A stretch of DNA of 64,000 nucleotides from Eubacteriales bacterium (GTDB lineage: Bacteria > Bacillota > Clostridia > Lachnospirales > Lachnospiraceae). A model generated the notes under the pieces. That model was not told where the DNA came from. It did not search any database and saw nothing but the letters and a program-made list of their open reading frames with translations. Of this stretch, positions 43,012 through 51,308 are shown one piece after another. A program made the translations under genes and the position numbers. The DNA lies in assembly GCA_030536575.1 (NCBI GenBank), contig JAUNPS010000002.1:1-64000 (forward strand), given 5' to 3'. The first letter of the stretch is position 1, and each line of letters opens with the position of its first letter.

Positions 43012-44727
43012 CTAGTTTACAACAATCACGCCGTCTTCCCCGACATAGCCGCTCCATTCCTCGGTAGGCCAGTCAGCGCCGATTTCTCCTGTGGTATCCG
43101 CCGTACCTGTCGTGTCCGTGCTGTCCGGACTCTCGGAATCCGGAATCACAACCTGTTCGCTTCCATCATCCGTCCCTGTGCCCGCCGCACTGTCATCTCC
43201 CGTACCGCTTTCCGAAGCCGCCGTGTCCGCCTGGGACGTATCCGTGGACGTATCGGTACTTGTGGTATCCTGGGCTGGCTGGCTCACAGACGTCGAGCCG
43301 CTCCCCTGGTTAATCCCGGCATTGTAACAGATCACCGGATCGCCAATCGAAATATTTTCATAAATAATCTGCGCCTGAGCCCAGGGCGTATTCACACATC
43401 CGTGGGAACCGTTCGTCTGGTAGATCACTCCGCCGAAATCGCTGCGCCATTTGGCGTCATGAATTCCCACACCGCCGTAGAACGGCATCCAGAAATCCAC
43501 CGGGGTCTCGTAATCTTCCCCTTTCAGCGTCGCATTCTGCTCTTTATTATAAATGCAGAAAATCCCGGTAGGGGAACCCATATCTTTACTGGTATTTCCA
43601 GTCACAACCGGCGTATCCACCAGGCAGACGCCGTCTTTGTAGAACCACATCCGCTGGTTCGTGTAATCGATCTCCACATAAGTATCGCCAATGTCGCTGT
43701 CTCCTCTGGCCTTGGCCGTTTCCAGGTAGAGTGGCTCTTTTTCCACCGACTCTCCGGCTTCCAGAACCGCCAGAAGCTCGTCGATTTCATTCGCTTCGTC
43801 GATTTTCCAGCCATAGCTCACGCTCTCCACCAGGATCGTTTCTCCCAGGGAGGTGGTGAAAGACTGCTGGGTTCCAATGGTATTATATTTATCGCCCAGG
43901 TCAGACAGCCAGTCGGCGGCCATATTCCAATTAAAGGACACCTTTCCATCCTCGTCAATGGTCATCCAGCTTCGGATGGTGGTGCTGTTTAAAACTTCCT
44001 TTTCGTCGCCGATTATGTAAGTCACACTCATGTCCGCATATTTTTTCAGGACTTCGTAGCGCTTAACCAGGTCTTCGTCATCCGCGCGCAGGGACGGGCT
44101 TAAATAACATCCTTCCGCCTCCAGGTCGACCTCCGTCAGCCCAGCATCCACAGCGTCTTTCAGAACCTGATAGGTCTTTTCCTCGTCCAACTGATTTCCT
44201 TCGACTTCTGCTACCAGCTCGTAAGAGGTATCCGTCTCTTCAATGTAAGCGTCCTGGGGTTCCACGACTTTTTCCGGGTCGAAACAGTCCAGATCCAGCA
44301 TGGCTTCTTTTAATTTTTCTTTGTCATAGGCGGTAATGACATTCGAGCTGTAGGATTCCGGGTGGAAAAACGCGTACATCCAACTCATCGGATCCTGTCC
44401 GTCCTTCACGGACTGTATGCTGCCGTCCGAAAGGTATTCATAGCCCATATGGGCGCTGTCGATCTGCTCAGTCTTTCCGTCACGCTCATGAATCACCAGG
44501 ACATAATCCTCCGCCTCGTAGGCGATCAGACTCTCCGCCTCCTCCACCGTCATTTTCGAACAGTCAATGCCGTTTATATACGTTCCGGGAAAGAAATGGG
44601 TTCGATAGTACATACTGACTGCCAGGTAGGCCCCGGCCAGCGCCAGCAGGATTACCGCCATCAGAACGAACAGCAGGATACGGGAACCGGTGTGCTTGCG
44701 TCTTTTTCTGTTTTCGCTTCTGCTCAT
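43012..44727 (-). CDS. Membrane-anchored L,D-transpeptidase (YkuD) with peptidoglycan-binding-like domain and Ser/Thr/Asp tail
   Basis: A 571-residue envelope enzyme that forms 3-3 crosslinks in peptidoglycan or attaches proteins. A single N-terminal membrane helix lies at residues 17-38. An extracytoplasmic region with PG_binding_4-like features (SKMTVEEAESLI and related repeats) follows. The YkuD domain has the catalytic motif S-H-G-C-V-N, with Cys at residue 444. The last 95 residues are a Ser/Thr/Asp/Gly-rich low-complexity tail with a short folded end. It leads a ddl-murF operon, which is a functional fit. Confidence 0.92.
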   Translation of the reverse strand: MSRSENRKRRKHTGSRILLFVLMAVILLALAGAYLAVSMYYRTHFFPGTYINGIDCSKMTVEEAESLIAYEAEDYVLVIHERDGKTEQIDSAHMGYEYLSDGSIQSVKDGQDPMSWMYAFFHPESYSSNVITAYDKEKLKEAMLDLDCFDPEKVVEPQDAYIEETDTSYELVAEVEGNQLDEEKTYQVLKDAVDAGLTEVDLEAEGCYLSPSLRADDEDLVKRYEVLKKYADMSVTYIIGDEKEVLNSTTIRSWMTIDEDGKVSFNWNMAADWLSDLGDKYNTIGTQQSFTTSLGETILVESVSYGWKIDEANEIDELLAVLEAGESVEKEPLYLETAKARGDSDIGDTYVEIDYTNQRMWFYKDGVCLVDTPVVTGNTSKDMGSPTGIFCIYNKEQNATLKGEDYETPVDFWMPFYGGVGIHDAKWRSDFGGVIYQTNGSHGCVNTPWAQAQIIYENISIGDPVICYNAGINQGSGSTSVSQPAQDTTSTDTSTDTSQADTAASESGTGDDSAAGTGTDDGSEQVVIPDSESPDSTDTTGTADTTGEIGADWPTEEWSGYVGEDGVIVVN

Positions 44728-44811
44728 CCTTTCACCTCATCATTCTTCATTCAATTGCAATGCGCCTTCCGCAAATGCCAGGGGCGAAAAGCGCCAAATT
44801 ATACGCTTTCT

Positions 44812-44839
44812 ATTTTAGCACGTCTTCCTGAAATGTAAA
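44812..44839 (-). promoter_or_regulatory. Sigma-A-type promoter of the L,D-transpeptidase-ddl-murF operon
   Basis: Minus strand: -35 TTTACA (44834-44839), 16-bp spacer, -10 TAAAAT (44812-44817), about 85 bp before the L,D-transpeptidase ATG. Confidence 0.65.
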
Positions 44840-44885
44840 CAGACTCTCGGAAAAATTATAGATTTATTTCGAAAATGTTAAGAAA

Positions 44886-44960
44886 AGGCATCTCCGTACT
44901 CCTTTTTCGGAGCCGAAAATGCCTCTTGCACACCATTCCCGGCGCGCTCTGCCGCGCCGG
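44886..44960 (-). terminator. Double hairpin terminator of the aminotransferase gene
   Basis: First hairpin: CCGGCGCG (44939-44946) with CGCGCCGG (44953-44960). Second: AGGCAT (44919-44924 on the complement) with ATGCCT (44886-44891), containing an inner CTCCG/CGGAG stem and exiting into TTTTCTT on the minus strand. Confidence 0.8.
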
Positions 44961-44968
44961 AGGATCCA

Positions 44969-46261
44969 TTATTCTTTTTCTGCCAGAATCTTGTCGATGC
45001 TGACCAGTTTCACACTGAGGACGAAAATTTCCGTCGCAACTTCCAGCTCTTCCAGAGTCGGGTAGGAGGGCGCAATCCGGATATTGCTGTCCAGCGGGTC
45101 TTTCCCGTAGGGGAATGTCGCGCCCGCGGCGGTCATCACAAGACCGGCTTCCTTCGCTTTGGCAACAATGGCTTTCGCGCAGCCGGGGAGCGAATCAAAG
45201 GAGATAAAATAACCGCCTCTGGGGTTGATCCAGGTTCCGATTTCTTTATCGCCGAGTTCCCGTTCCAGGCCGTTTAAGACCATTTCGAATTTCGGACGCA
45301 GGATTTCCGCGTGTTTCCGCATGTGGAGCACCATTCCGTGAATGTCTTTAAAATAGCGGACATGGCGGAGCTGGTTCAGTTTGTCATGGCCGATGGTCTG
45401 GATGGTCATCTGCTTTTTGATGTATTCCAGGTTGGCTTTGGATGCGCCGATGGCGGCAACGCCGGAGCCTGGGAAGCTCACCTTTGAGGTGGAGCAGAAT
45501 TTGAATACCATATCCGGATGGCCTTCTTTTTTGCATTCCATCAGGATTTCCACCAGGTTATCCTGTTTGTCGTCGTAAAGGTGATGGACGCCGTAAGCAT
45601 TGTCCCAGTAAATCCGGAAGTCCTCGGCCGCCGGTTTCAGTCTGGCGAAGCGGCGGACAGTCTCGTCGGAGTAGGTCAGGCCCTGGGGGTTCGAGTATTT
45701 CGGGACGCACCAGATTCCCTTTACCATCGGGTCATTGTTTACATACTGTTCCACCAGATCCATGTCCGGGCCGGTGGTGGTCATCGGGATATTGATCATA
45801 TCGATGCCGAAATGTTCGGTGATGGCGAAATGGCGGTCGTATCCGGGAACCGGACAGAGGAATTTCACCGGCTGGTCTAATTTGCACCAGGGGGTGCTGC
45901 CCATCACGCCGTGGGTCACGGAGCGGGATACGGTGTCATACATGATATTCAGGCTGGAGTTTCCGTAGATGATGATGTTGTCTTTGGAGACTTCGGTCAT
46001 GTCGGCCAGAAGCTCTTTCGCTTCGTCGATGCCGTCCAGGATGCCGTAGTTCCGGCAGTCTACGCCTGCTTCGCATTTCAGGTCGGTACTGCTGTTTAAG
46101 ACGTCCATCATTCCCATCGCCAGATCGAGCTGTGCTGCCGAAGGCTTTCCGCGGGTCATATCAAGCTTCAGGTTCCTCGCCTTGATCTCTTCGAACTTGG
46201 CTTCCAGAGCCGTCTTTTCCTGCAGTAGTTCCTCTTTACTCATTTCCTTGTATACTGGCAT
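44969..46261 (-). CDS. Aspartate-type aminotransferase (PLP class I, subgroup Ic-like)
   Basis: A 430-residue PLP enzyme. The N-terminal LKLDMTRGKPSAAQLDL motif, the KYSNPQGLTY segment, and the PLP lysine in FCSTSKVSFPGSG (K within S-T-S-K) match the clostridial aspartate aminotransferase/MocR-like group rather than the classic AspC. The expected reaction is aspartate plus 2-oxoglutarate to oxaloacetate plus glutamate. It is monocistronic with its own promoter and terminator. GGAGGAG precedes the ATG. Confidence 0.9.
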   Translation of the reverse strand: MPVYKEMSKEELLQEKTALEAKFEEIKARNLKLDMTRGKPSAAQLDLAMGMMDVLNSSTDLKCEAGVDCRNYGILDGIDEAKELLADMTEVSKDNIIIYGNSSLNIMYDTVSRSVTHGVMGSTPWCKLDQPVKFLCPVPGYDRHFAITEHFGIDMINIPMTTTGPDMDLVEQYVNNDPMVKGIWCVPKYSNPQGLTYSDETVRRFARLKPAAEDFRIYWDNAYGVHHLYDDKQDNLVEILMECKKEGHPDMVFKFCSTSKVSFPGSGVAAIGASKANLEYIKKQMTIQTIGHDKLNQLRHVRYFKDIHGMVLHMRKHAEILRPKFEMVLNGLERELGDKEIGTWINPRGGYFISFDSLPGCAKAIVAKAKEAGLVMTAAGATFPYGKDPLDSNIRIAPSYPTLEELEVATEIFVLSVKLVSIDKILAEKE

Positions 46262-46295
46262 AATACTCCTCCTAAATCCATGATGTCTTTTCTGT

Positions 46296-46369
46296 GCGCA
46301 CAGGTGTGCGCCTATTGTGCATATTTATTCGCTATCTGCTATTTTATTACGGGAATGGCCATTCGTCAA
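46296..46369 (-). promoter_or_regulatory. Promoter and leader hairpin of the aminotransferase gene
   Basis: Minus strand: -35 TTGACG (46364-46369), 17-bp spacer, -10 TAAAAT (46341-46346). The transcribed leader contains a GCGCACA/TGTGCGC palindrome (46296-46311) before the ribosome-binding site. Confidence 0.75.
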
Positions 46370-46377
46370 GAAAAAAT

Positions 46378-46524
46378 TTACTGGCGGATGTAAATTCCCT
46401 GGGATTCGATGAAGTCTTCCAGGTCTTCGAGGGCGTCCTGTGCCCAGGTTTCGCTGAGTTTCTGGTCTTTTTCGGGTTTCTGTTCGTCTTCGGGAGGGGT
46501 TAAGGGGGTTTTGGTTTCTTCCAT
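46378..46524 (-). CDS. Small acidic protein of 48 residues, function unknown
   Basis: ATG 46524 follows AAAGGAGA by 6 bases. The product is 48 residues, begins MEETKTPLTPPEDEQ, is Pro/Glu/Lys-rich in its first half, and has an acidic amphipathic second half with AQDALEDLEDFIES. There is no signal peptide or membrane segment. A strong promoter lies at 46618-46646 and a terminator-like hairpin sits between promoter and start. I do not recognise the family. A good Shine-Dalgarno site, ordinary codon use and a dedicated promoter make it a probable real gene despite its size. Confidence 0.7.
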   Translation of the reverse strand: MEETKTPLTPPEDEQKPEKDQKLSETWAQDALEDLEDFIESQGIYIRQ

Positions 46525-46559
46525 AGGGTTCTCCTTTCGTGGTGATGGCTTCGAATAGC

Positions 46560-46595
46560 AAAAAACGCCGATATATTTTGGAATATACCGACGTT
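46560..46595 (-). terminator. Intrinsic-terminator hairpin in front of the 48-residue gene
   Basis: AACGCCGATATATT (46564-46577) pairs with AATATACCGACGTT (46582-46595) over 14 bp including G-U pairs, with six T after it on the minus strand. It can end the upstream ABC/two-component transcript, but it also lies within the leader made from the promoter at 46618-46646. Confidence 0.85.
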
Positions 46596-46617
46596 GGCGC
46601 TCCTTGTTTCTAGTCTT

Positions 46618-46646
46618 AATTTACACCATTTTGGAGGCGGCGTCAA
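46618..46646 (-). promoter_or_regulatory. Sigma-A-type promoter upstream of the 46560-46595 hairpin
   Basis: Minus strand: -35 TTGACG (46641-46646), 17-bp spacer, -10 TAAATT (46618-46623). The predicted start is near 46611, so the hairpin begins about 16 bases into the transcript. Confidence 0.7.
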
Positions 46647-46653
46647 TTCTTTT

Positions 46654-47319
46654 TTATGCGCAGGCGAACCCCGCTTTTTCCAGACTTTCCCGCGCCCTCT
46701 CCGCATTTTTCACCCCTTTTATTTTCAAGCATACCCGCGAAACCGCGCCCGTTCCCCCGCCCGCTTCCAGAAGCGGCTTTAGCTGCGACACATCGATATA
46801 AATCCCGTCCTCTTCCGCAACGCCAAGAAATTCCGCCGCATAAACCGCCCCGTCAAGTTCCAGCTCCGCTTCCAGCGTATCGAGTTCCTGCGTCAGCACC
46901 TGAATCTGGCGGCTGGTAATGGCATTCCCATATTCGTCCGTAAGAGAGCTCCAAAAAGATTCCCCGACAATCAGAAGCGGCTTGCTTCCAAAAGCTTTCG
47001 CACCGGCAGATTCCACGATTGTCAGCGGATAACTGTCCAAATCAACACCGCACAGCGTTGCCGAAGCCTGATACTGCGCAATGCGGATGCTGACATTTCC
47101 GGTCAGGACGGCCCAGCATTGCTGAAATCCCGGGAACGCCTGAAACTGACTGAGCAGTTCATTCGTAATTTCCCCATTCGGAAGTTCCGCGGTCAGCAAA
47201 ACATCTTCCCGCTCTTTCCGCTGTTCGGCAAGGAGCTGCCCCAGCAAAAAAACAACCGCAAAAACACACGCAAAAATCACCGGAAAAGAAAGACGCAGAT
47301 ACCGTTTTTCAGAATTCAT
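46654..47319 (-). CDS. Single-pass membrane protein of an ABC/two-component cluster, function unknown
   Basis: A 221-residue protein with one N-terminal membrane helix (about residues 10-30) and an extracytoplasmic domain. The outside part has alternating strands and a final segment (SRVCLKIKGVKNAERARESL) that recalls the periplasmic core of MacB/FtsX-type permeases, but no further helices exist, so it is not a permease itself. The start at 47319 is chosen because GGAG then has a normal 7-base spacing; an ATG six bases upstream is too close. It overlaps the preceding gene by 11 bp and ends the cluster before the terminator. Confidence 0.7.
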   Translation of the reverse strand: MNSEKRYLRLSFPVIFACVFAVVFLLGQLLAEQRKEREDVLLTAELPNGEITNELLSQFQAFPGFQQCWAVLTGNVSIRIAQYQASATLCGVDLDSYPLTIVESAGAKAFGSKPLLIVGESFWSSLTDEYGNAITSRQIQVLTQELDTLEAELELDGAVYAAEFLGVAEEDGIYIDVSQLKPLLEAGGGTGAVSRVCLKIKGVKNAERARESLEKAGFACA

Positions 47320-49027
47320 GCTCATGCTCCTTTAAGGCTCTCAAATCCGCGATCTGATTCCGGCTTCGGCGCAGCATGCCCGCCATCACCAGCAGCAGCG
47401 CGCCAAAAAGAAGCACCACCAGAACCAGCACCGCCGCCCACCACTGATTCGTCTCCTCCTGCTCCTCCGCCACGCTCACCTCAACCACCCGCGGCTCCTG
47501 AATCGTCATCGAAAACTCCTTCTGTTTCGAATATGTTTCTCCAACGGCATCCTCCCAGGTCAGGGTCAATGTGCCCGTCACCATTCCATAACCGCTCCCC
47601 GTTCCGGCATACACTTTCACAGAACCCTCGTAAGCCGCCCCAGCCTCCAGATTCCCGGCCAGAACCGTCCCTTTCGCGGTCAGTCCCTCTCCTTCCACAG
47701 CCACCTGCACATTATAGGCCGTCGCCCGCCCGGTATTCAAAATCTGCACCCCGGCCGTCGTCGTCTCCAACGCATAAACCTGCTCCGCAATCTCAAAACT
47801 CTCAAAATCCACCGAAACCGCCTGCGCCACACTCAGCGAAAGCTCCTCCGAAGAAGAATACGCATTTCCCTGAACATTTTCATACTCAAATAAAAAACTG
47901 ACCGCCGCCTTCTGCGTGTTCACCAGCGGCGAAACCTCCGCAGTCGTGGTAAGCGTAATCACCTCCTGCGGGTAGACCCGTTCAAAATAGAAGGACGTCT
48001 TTGACAAAGAAATGCTGTCGTCCGCTGGCTTTAAAGTTACCTTTAAATTGTAAACGCTTTCACTCTGGCTCCGGTTCCGAAATGTCGTGGTAAATTCCAC
48101 TTCCGTCCCGGCCTGCAGCTCTTCGCCGGACAGGCTGTTCGACTCCAGCGTCAGCTTCGGCTGGCGATAAATTTTTTCCGTTTCCTGGCTGACGCCCGCA
48201 CTTCCCCCGGAACTGCCGCTCCCGCTCCCAAAAACATCGCCGCCCGAACTGTTGCTCCCATCCCCAAAAGCATCGCTGCCCGTTCCGCTGCTTCCGTCCC
48301 CAAAAACATCGCCGCCCGTTCCGCTGCTCCCGTCTCCAGAAGTATCACCGTCAGAACCGCCAGAACTTCCATCTCCGGAGCCATCCGCTCCCAGCACTTC
48401 CGTCCCCGCTTCCGCGGCCCCAATCTCCTCTTTTCCAAAATCCGAAACCTCCGGCTCATCAATTTCCCCAATCTCCTCCTGAAGAACCTCCTCGCCCGCA
48501 TCCCCGCTTCCAGCATTCACCCGCATTCCAACCGTAAGAAAAATCCGATTCGTCACTTCCACCTTCTCGCCCTGCTCCGAATACCCCACCGCCCGAACCG
48601 TCACCGGATACGTCCCGCTCACATCCGCCGATTCCAACTGAAGATCGCACGTATACACATAAGCCTCCACCGTCTCCTCAAAAGAATAAAGCTTCTTCTT
48701 TACCGTTTTCCGATAATTCGCATAAACGAACGGCGCGCCCTCCGCCATCTCCAATTCCACCGAAATCTTCCCGTCTTTCAGCTCCCCATCTGCCACAAAC
48801 GGCACCACCAGACGCACCACCTTCCCCTTCACCGTCGGAATGTAGCCTTCCGAATAAGAAGCTTCCATATTTTTATAAGCATGCGCGCTGTCAATTTCCA
48901 GATGAACCTCCGCGGAAACCTCGCTCTCCTCCGCCCATGTCCGCCCGCCGCACACAACGACCGCCATCAGGCCCAGCGCCCCCAGAAACATTGCACGAAA
49001 GCGCTTCCATTTTTCGATCCCTCTCAA
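47309..49027 (-). CDS. Membrane-anchored surface protein with Ig-like (CARDB/NEW3-type) domains
   Basis: A 572-residue protein with a signal peptide (residues 1-32), a first extracytoplasmic beta domain to about 190, and a Gly/Ser/Asp-rich linker at about 220-280 that includes 12-residue repeats (GDGSSGTGGDVF type). Two Ig-like domains of the CARDB/NEW3 kind follow (about 290-520), then a C-terminal helix at 531-551 and a short basic cytosolic tail. This resembles COG1361-type S-layer-like proteins often found beside ABC-2 or MacB-like permeases. It starts at TTG 49027, overlapping the ATPase stop, with GGAGGT upstream. It may be an external partner of the adjacent transporter. Confidence 0.75.
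   Translation of the reverse strand: MRGIEKWKRFRAMFLGALGLMAVVVCGGRTWAEESEVSAEVHLEIDSAHAYKNMEASYSEGYIPTVKGKVVRLVVPFVADGELKDGKISVELEMAEGAPFVYANYRKTVKKKLYSFEETVEAYVYTCDLQLESADVSGTYPVTVRAVGYSEQGEKVEVTNRIFLTVGMRVNAGSGDAGEEVLQEEIGEIDEPEVSDFGKEEIGAAEAGTEVLGADGSGDGSSGGSDGDTSGDGSSGTGGDVFGDGSSGTGSDAFGDGSNSSGGDVFGSGSGSSGGSAGVSQETEKIYRQPKLTLESNSLSGEELQAGTEVEFTTTFRNRSQSESVYNLKVTLKPADDSISLSKTSFYFERVYPQEVITLTTTAEVSPLVNTQKAAVSFLFEYENVQGNAYSSSEELSLSVAQAVSVDFESFEIAEQVYALETTTAGVQILNTGRATAYNVQVAVEGEGLTAKGTVLAGNLEAGAAYEGSVKVYAGTGSGYGMVTGTLTLTWEDAVGETYSKQKEFSMTIQEPRVVEVSVAEEQEETNQWWAAVLVLVVLLFGALLLVMAGMLRRSRNQIADLRALKEHEHEF
48196..48340. repeat. 36-bp tandem repeat, about four copies, in the linker of the Ig-like protein gene
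   Basis: Units built on CCCGTTCCGCTGCTCCCGTC and CCAAAAACATCGCCG alternate every 36 bp and encode Gly/Ser/Asp-rich 12-residue repeats. The phase keeps the reading frame. Confidence 0.7.
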
Positions 49028-49671
49028 TCCGCCCGCACCTCCTTCATCACACCCGCATCCATCTCAAAAACCCGGTCACACAAAATCCGGATATCCTCGC
49101 TGTTATGGCTCGCCAGCAAAATGGTCTTCCCCTTCTCTTTTTCCGCCAGCAGCAAATTCCGGATCTCCGCAACCCCATGCTTATCCAGCCCGTTAAACGG
49201 CTCGTCCAGAATCAAAAGCTCCGGGTCTTCCATAATAGCCTGCGCAATCCCAAGCCTCTGCCGCATCCCAAGGGAATACTTTGAAACCGGCTTCTTCAAA
49301 TCCGGATTCAGCCCCACCCGCAAAAGCACCGCCGTAATATCCTCCCGCGTCAGCTTCTTCCGCAGATCCGCCAGAATCTCCAGATTCCGCCTGCCGCTCA
49401 AGTTCGCCAGAAACCCCGGCGTCTCGATGATCACCCCCAGGCTCTCCGGAAAATCCACCTCCCGCCCAATGGACTTCCCTCCCACCAGTACCTCGCCTTC
49501 CGTCACCGGCAGAAAGCCGCAGATACATTTCATCAGCACCGTTTTGCCCGAACCGTTATTGCCCGCGATTCCATACACTTTCCCCCGCTCCACCTGAAAA
49601 TCCAGCTTCTTCAAAACCTCTTCCCCGCCAAAACATTTCCGTACCTGATGTAATTCAATGTAAGCATCCAT
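49024..49671 (-). CDS. ABC transporter ATP-binding protein (ABC-2-type exporter class)
   Basis: A 215-residue ATPase with Walker A GNNGSGKTV, signature YSLGMRQRLGIAQAIM, and Walker B LLILDEPFNGLD. The signature Y-S-x-G-M-R-Q-R-L is typical of drug/lantibiotic-type and bacteriocin-immunity ABC-2 ATPases. The start at 49671 has a GGGGG purine site; a longer frame would run into the permease gene. It lies 11 bp after the second permease and overlaps the Ig-like protein gene. Confidence 0.9.
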   Translation of the reverse strand: MDAYIELHQVRKCFGGEEVLKKLDFQVERGKVYGIAGNNGSGKTVLMKCICGFLPVTEGEVLVGGKSIGREVDFPESLGVIIETPGFLANLSGRRNLEILADLRKKLTREDITAVLLRVGLNPDLKKPVSKYSLGMRQRLGIAQAIMEDPELLILDEPFNGLDKHGVAEIRNLLLAEKEKGKTILLASHNSEDIRILCDRVFEMDAGVMKEVRAD

Positions 49672-49682
49672 CCCATTTCCCC

Positions 49683-50411
49683 CTACAATTCGCGCAGCCT
49701 GCTCTCCAAAAGGATTCGGTGCACCAACGCCGAAAACATTGCCAATAAAATCAGAAACGCCCACAGTCCCCGTCCGCCGCTTCCCCAGTCCTGTTCCCCC
49801 AGAATCCACTCCGACGGGTCAATGCAGTAAAGCCCCTCCAGATACCGCTCCCGCAATATAATGCACGCATAATAAAGCAAAAACGGCAGCCCAAACGCCA
49901 GATAAACGGAACCGCTTACCGTCCCCACCGCCGCACTCAGGCTCGCCAGCGCCGACGCTACCAGGCCAATCCGTCCAAGCAGCGAAAACAGTTCCAAAAT
50001 CAGCGCATCCGCGCCCTTCCAAACCGCCTCCCGGCCGAAAAAAAGCAAAAAAAAGAAGAGCACCCCCAGAAAGGTTCCGAAAACCCACACCAGAGGCCCC
50101 GAAAGCGCCGTCGTCAGCACCTTGTCCCTGCAATAGTCCCGCTTTCCCCGGCGAATCACCAGAAACCGCAGGAAATTCCATTGCCGCTCCCGCAGGTATT
50201 CCTCCCCGCAGGGCAGAACCGCCGCAATCGGGATCAAAAACAGTACCGTCTGGGATTTCAGCGCCTTCACCGCCATCGTCAAAAACGTTCCGCTTGAAAG
50301 CGCTTTCCCCTGTCCCGCATCCGGCCAGGAGGTTCCAATCAGGATTCCGGCAAATGCAAGCAGAACCGCCAGATAAAACTTTTTCTCCTGAAGCATCCGT
50401 TTAAAATCCAC
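49683..50411 (-). CDS. ABC-2-type permease subunit, second
   Basis: A 242-residue protein with about six hydrophobic segments, opening with a cytosolic LQEKKFYLAVLLAF. It shows no specific catalytic motif. Its position between another permease and the ATPase, and its length, fit an ABC-2 membrane subunit. Translation starts at GTG 50411, which has GGAGGT 5 bases upstream. It is not obviously similar to the first permease, so a heterodimeric pore is plausible. Confidence 0.8.
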   Translation of the reverse strand: MDFKRMLQEKKFYLAVLLAFAGILIGTSWPDAGQGKALSSGTFLTMAVKALKSQTVLFLIPIAAVLPCGEEYLRERQWNFLRFLVIRRGKRDYCRDKVLTTALSGPLVWVFGTFLGVLFFFLLFFGREAVWKGADALILELFSLLGRIGLVASALASLSAAVGTVSGSVYLAFGLPFLLYYACIILRERYLEGLYCIDPSEWILGEQDWGSGGRGLWAFLILLAMFSALVHRILLESRLREL

Positions 50412-50425
50412 AGGCCACCTCCCCG

Positions 50426-51307
50426 TCAGCTCCCCAGAAATGTAAAATTGTATTTTCGAAGCGCCCGCCAGGACAGCAGGACACAGAGGGCCAGAAACAC
50501 CGCAAAAACGCCCAGCGACTGCCCGATGGAGGGTAGATTGTCATAACCGAAATCATGCATGCCGTAAACAGCGTGATTCAGCGGGCTGATCCACCCTACC
50601 AGGCTTCGAATCCGGTACATTTCATAATCCTCCATCCCCAGAATCTTCCCCAGCACCTCCGGGTCCAGCAAAAATCCGTAAAGGCTGTACCCCACCGCCA
50701 GGAGCATCCCATATTTCCGTCCCAGCAGCAGATTTCCCAGCAAGATCAGGAATCCGAGGGTCAAGCTATACCCCAGCATCAAAAGCCCCACCTGCATCAT
50801 GCACCCATACGGGCTGATGCTCTCCATCACCTTCACCGTAGACGGCACATTCAGCCGCTTTCCCATCCCGGAATAACCCAGGATCGCCGCCGTCTCACTC
50901 CACAGATTTCCGATAAATGAATCCTTCATACAGAGCAGCACCGTTACAACCAGTACGAACAGCACATACATTCCCGTACAAAGCACAAGATAAAGAAACT
51001 GCGCCGCCAGCCATTTCTTCTTTGTCATCCGCATCAGATAGAAGGGCGTAAAGGCCGACAGCTTCGGCAGATCTGAGAACAGGAAAATCAGCAGCAGGGA
51101 CACCAGCAGGATAGCCGTCGCGTCCCCGAAAGTCCAGATAAACGGCTCCGCTGCCTGCATCGTTGTGCCATATTGTTCCGTAACCTCCAGGACACGCCCG
51201 CTTAACAGGAAGCAGACCACCACGCTGAGCAGAAAGCACACCACGGTTCTGGCGTCCCGGAAAAATCCAAGAAAGTTATAGCGCGTGGCCGCTAAAATCT
51301 GCCGCAT
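50426..51307 (-). CDS. ABC-2-type permease subunit, first
   Basis: A 293-residue membrane protein with about six hydrophobic segments and a Tyr/Asn-rich N-terminus (ATRYNFLGFFRDARTV) like other ABC-2 permeases. A large loop follows the first helix pair. It begins at ATG 51307, one base after the lipoprotein stop; a TTG at 51319 is an alternative start. The substrate is unknown. Confidence 0.8.
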   Translation of the reverse strand: MRQILAATRYNFLGFFRDARTVVCFLLSVVVCFLLSGRVLEVTEQYGTTMQAAEPFIWTFGDATAILLVSLLLIFLFSDLPKLSAFTPFYLMRMTKKKWLAAQFLYLVLCTGMYVLFVLVVTVLLCMKDSFIGNLWSETAAILGYSGMGKRLNVPSTVKVMESISPYGCMMQVGLLMLGYSLTLGFLILLGNLLLGRKYGMLLAVGYSLYGFLLDPEVLGKILGMEDYEMYRIRSLVGWISPLNHAVYGMHDFGYDNLPSIGQSLGVFAVFLALCVLLSWRALRKYNFTFLGS

Positions 51308-51308
51308 G

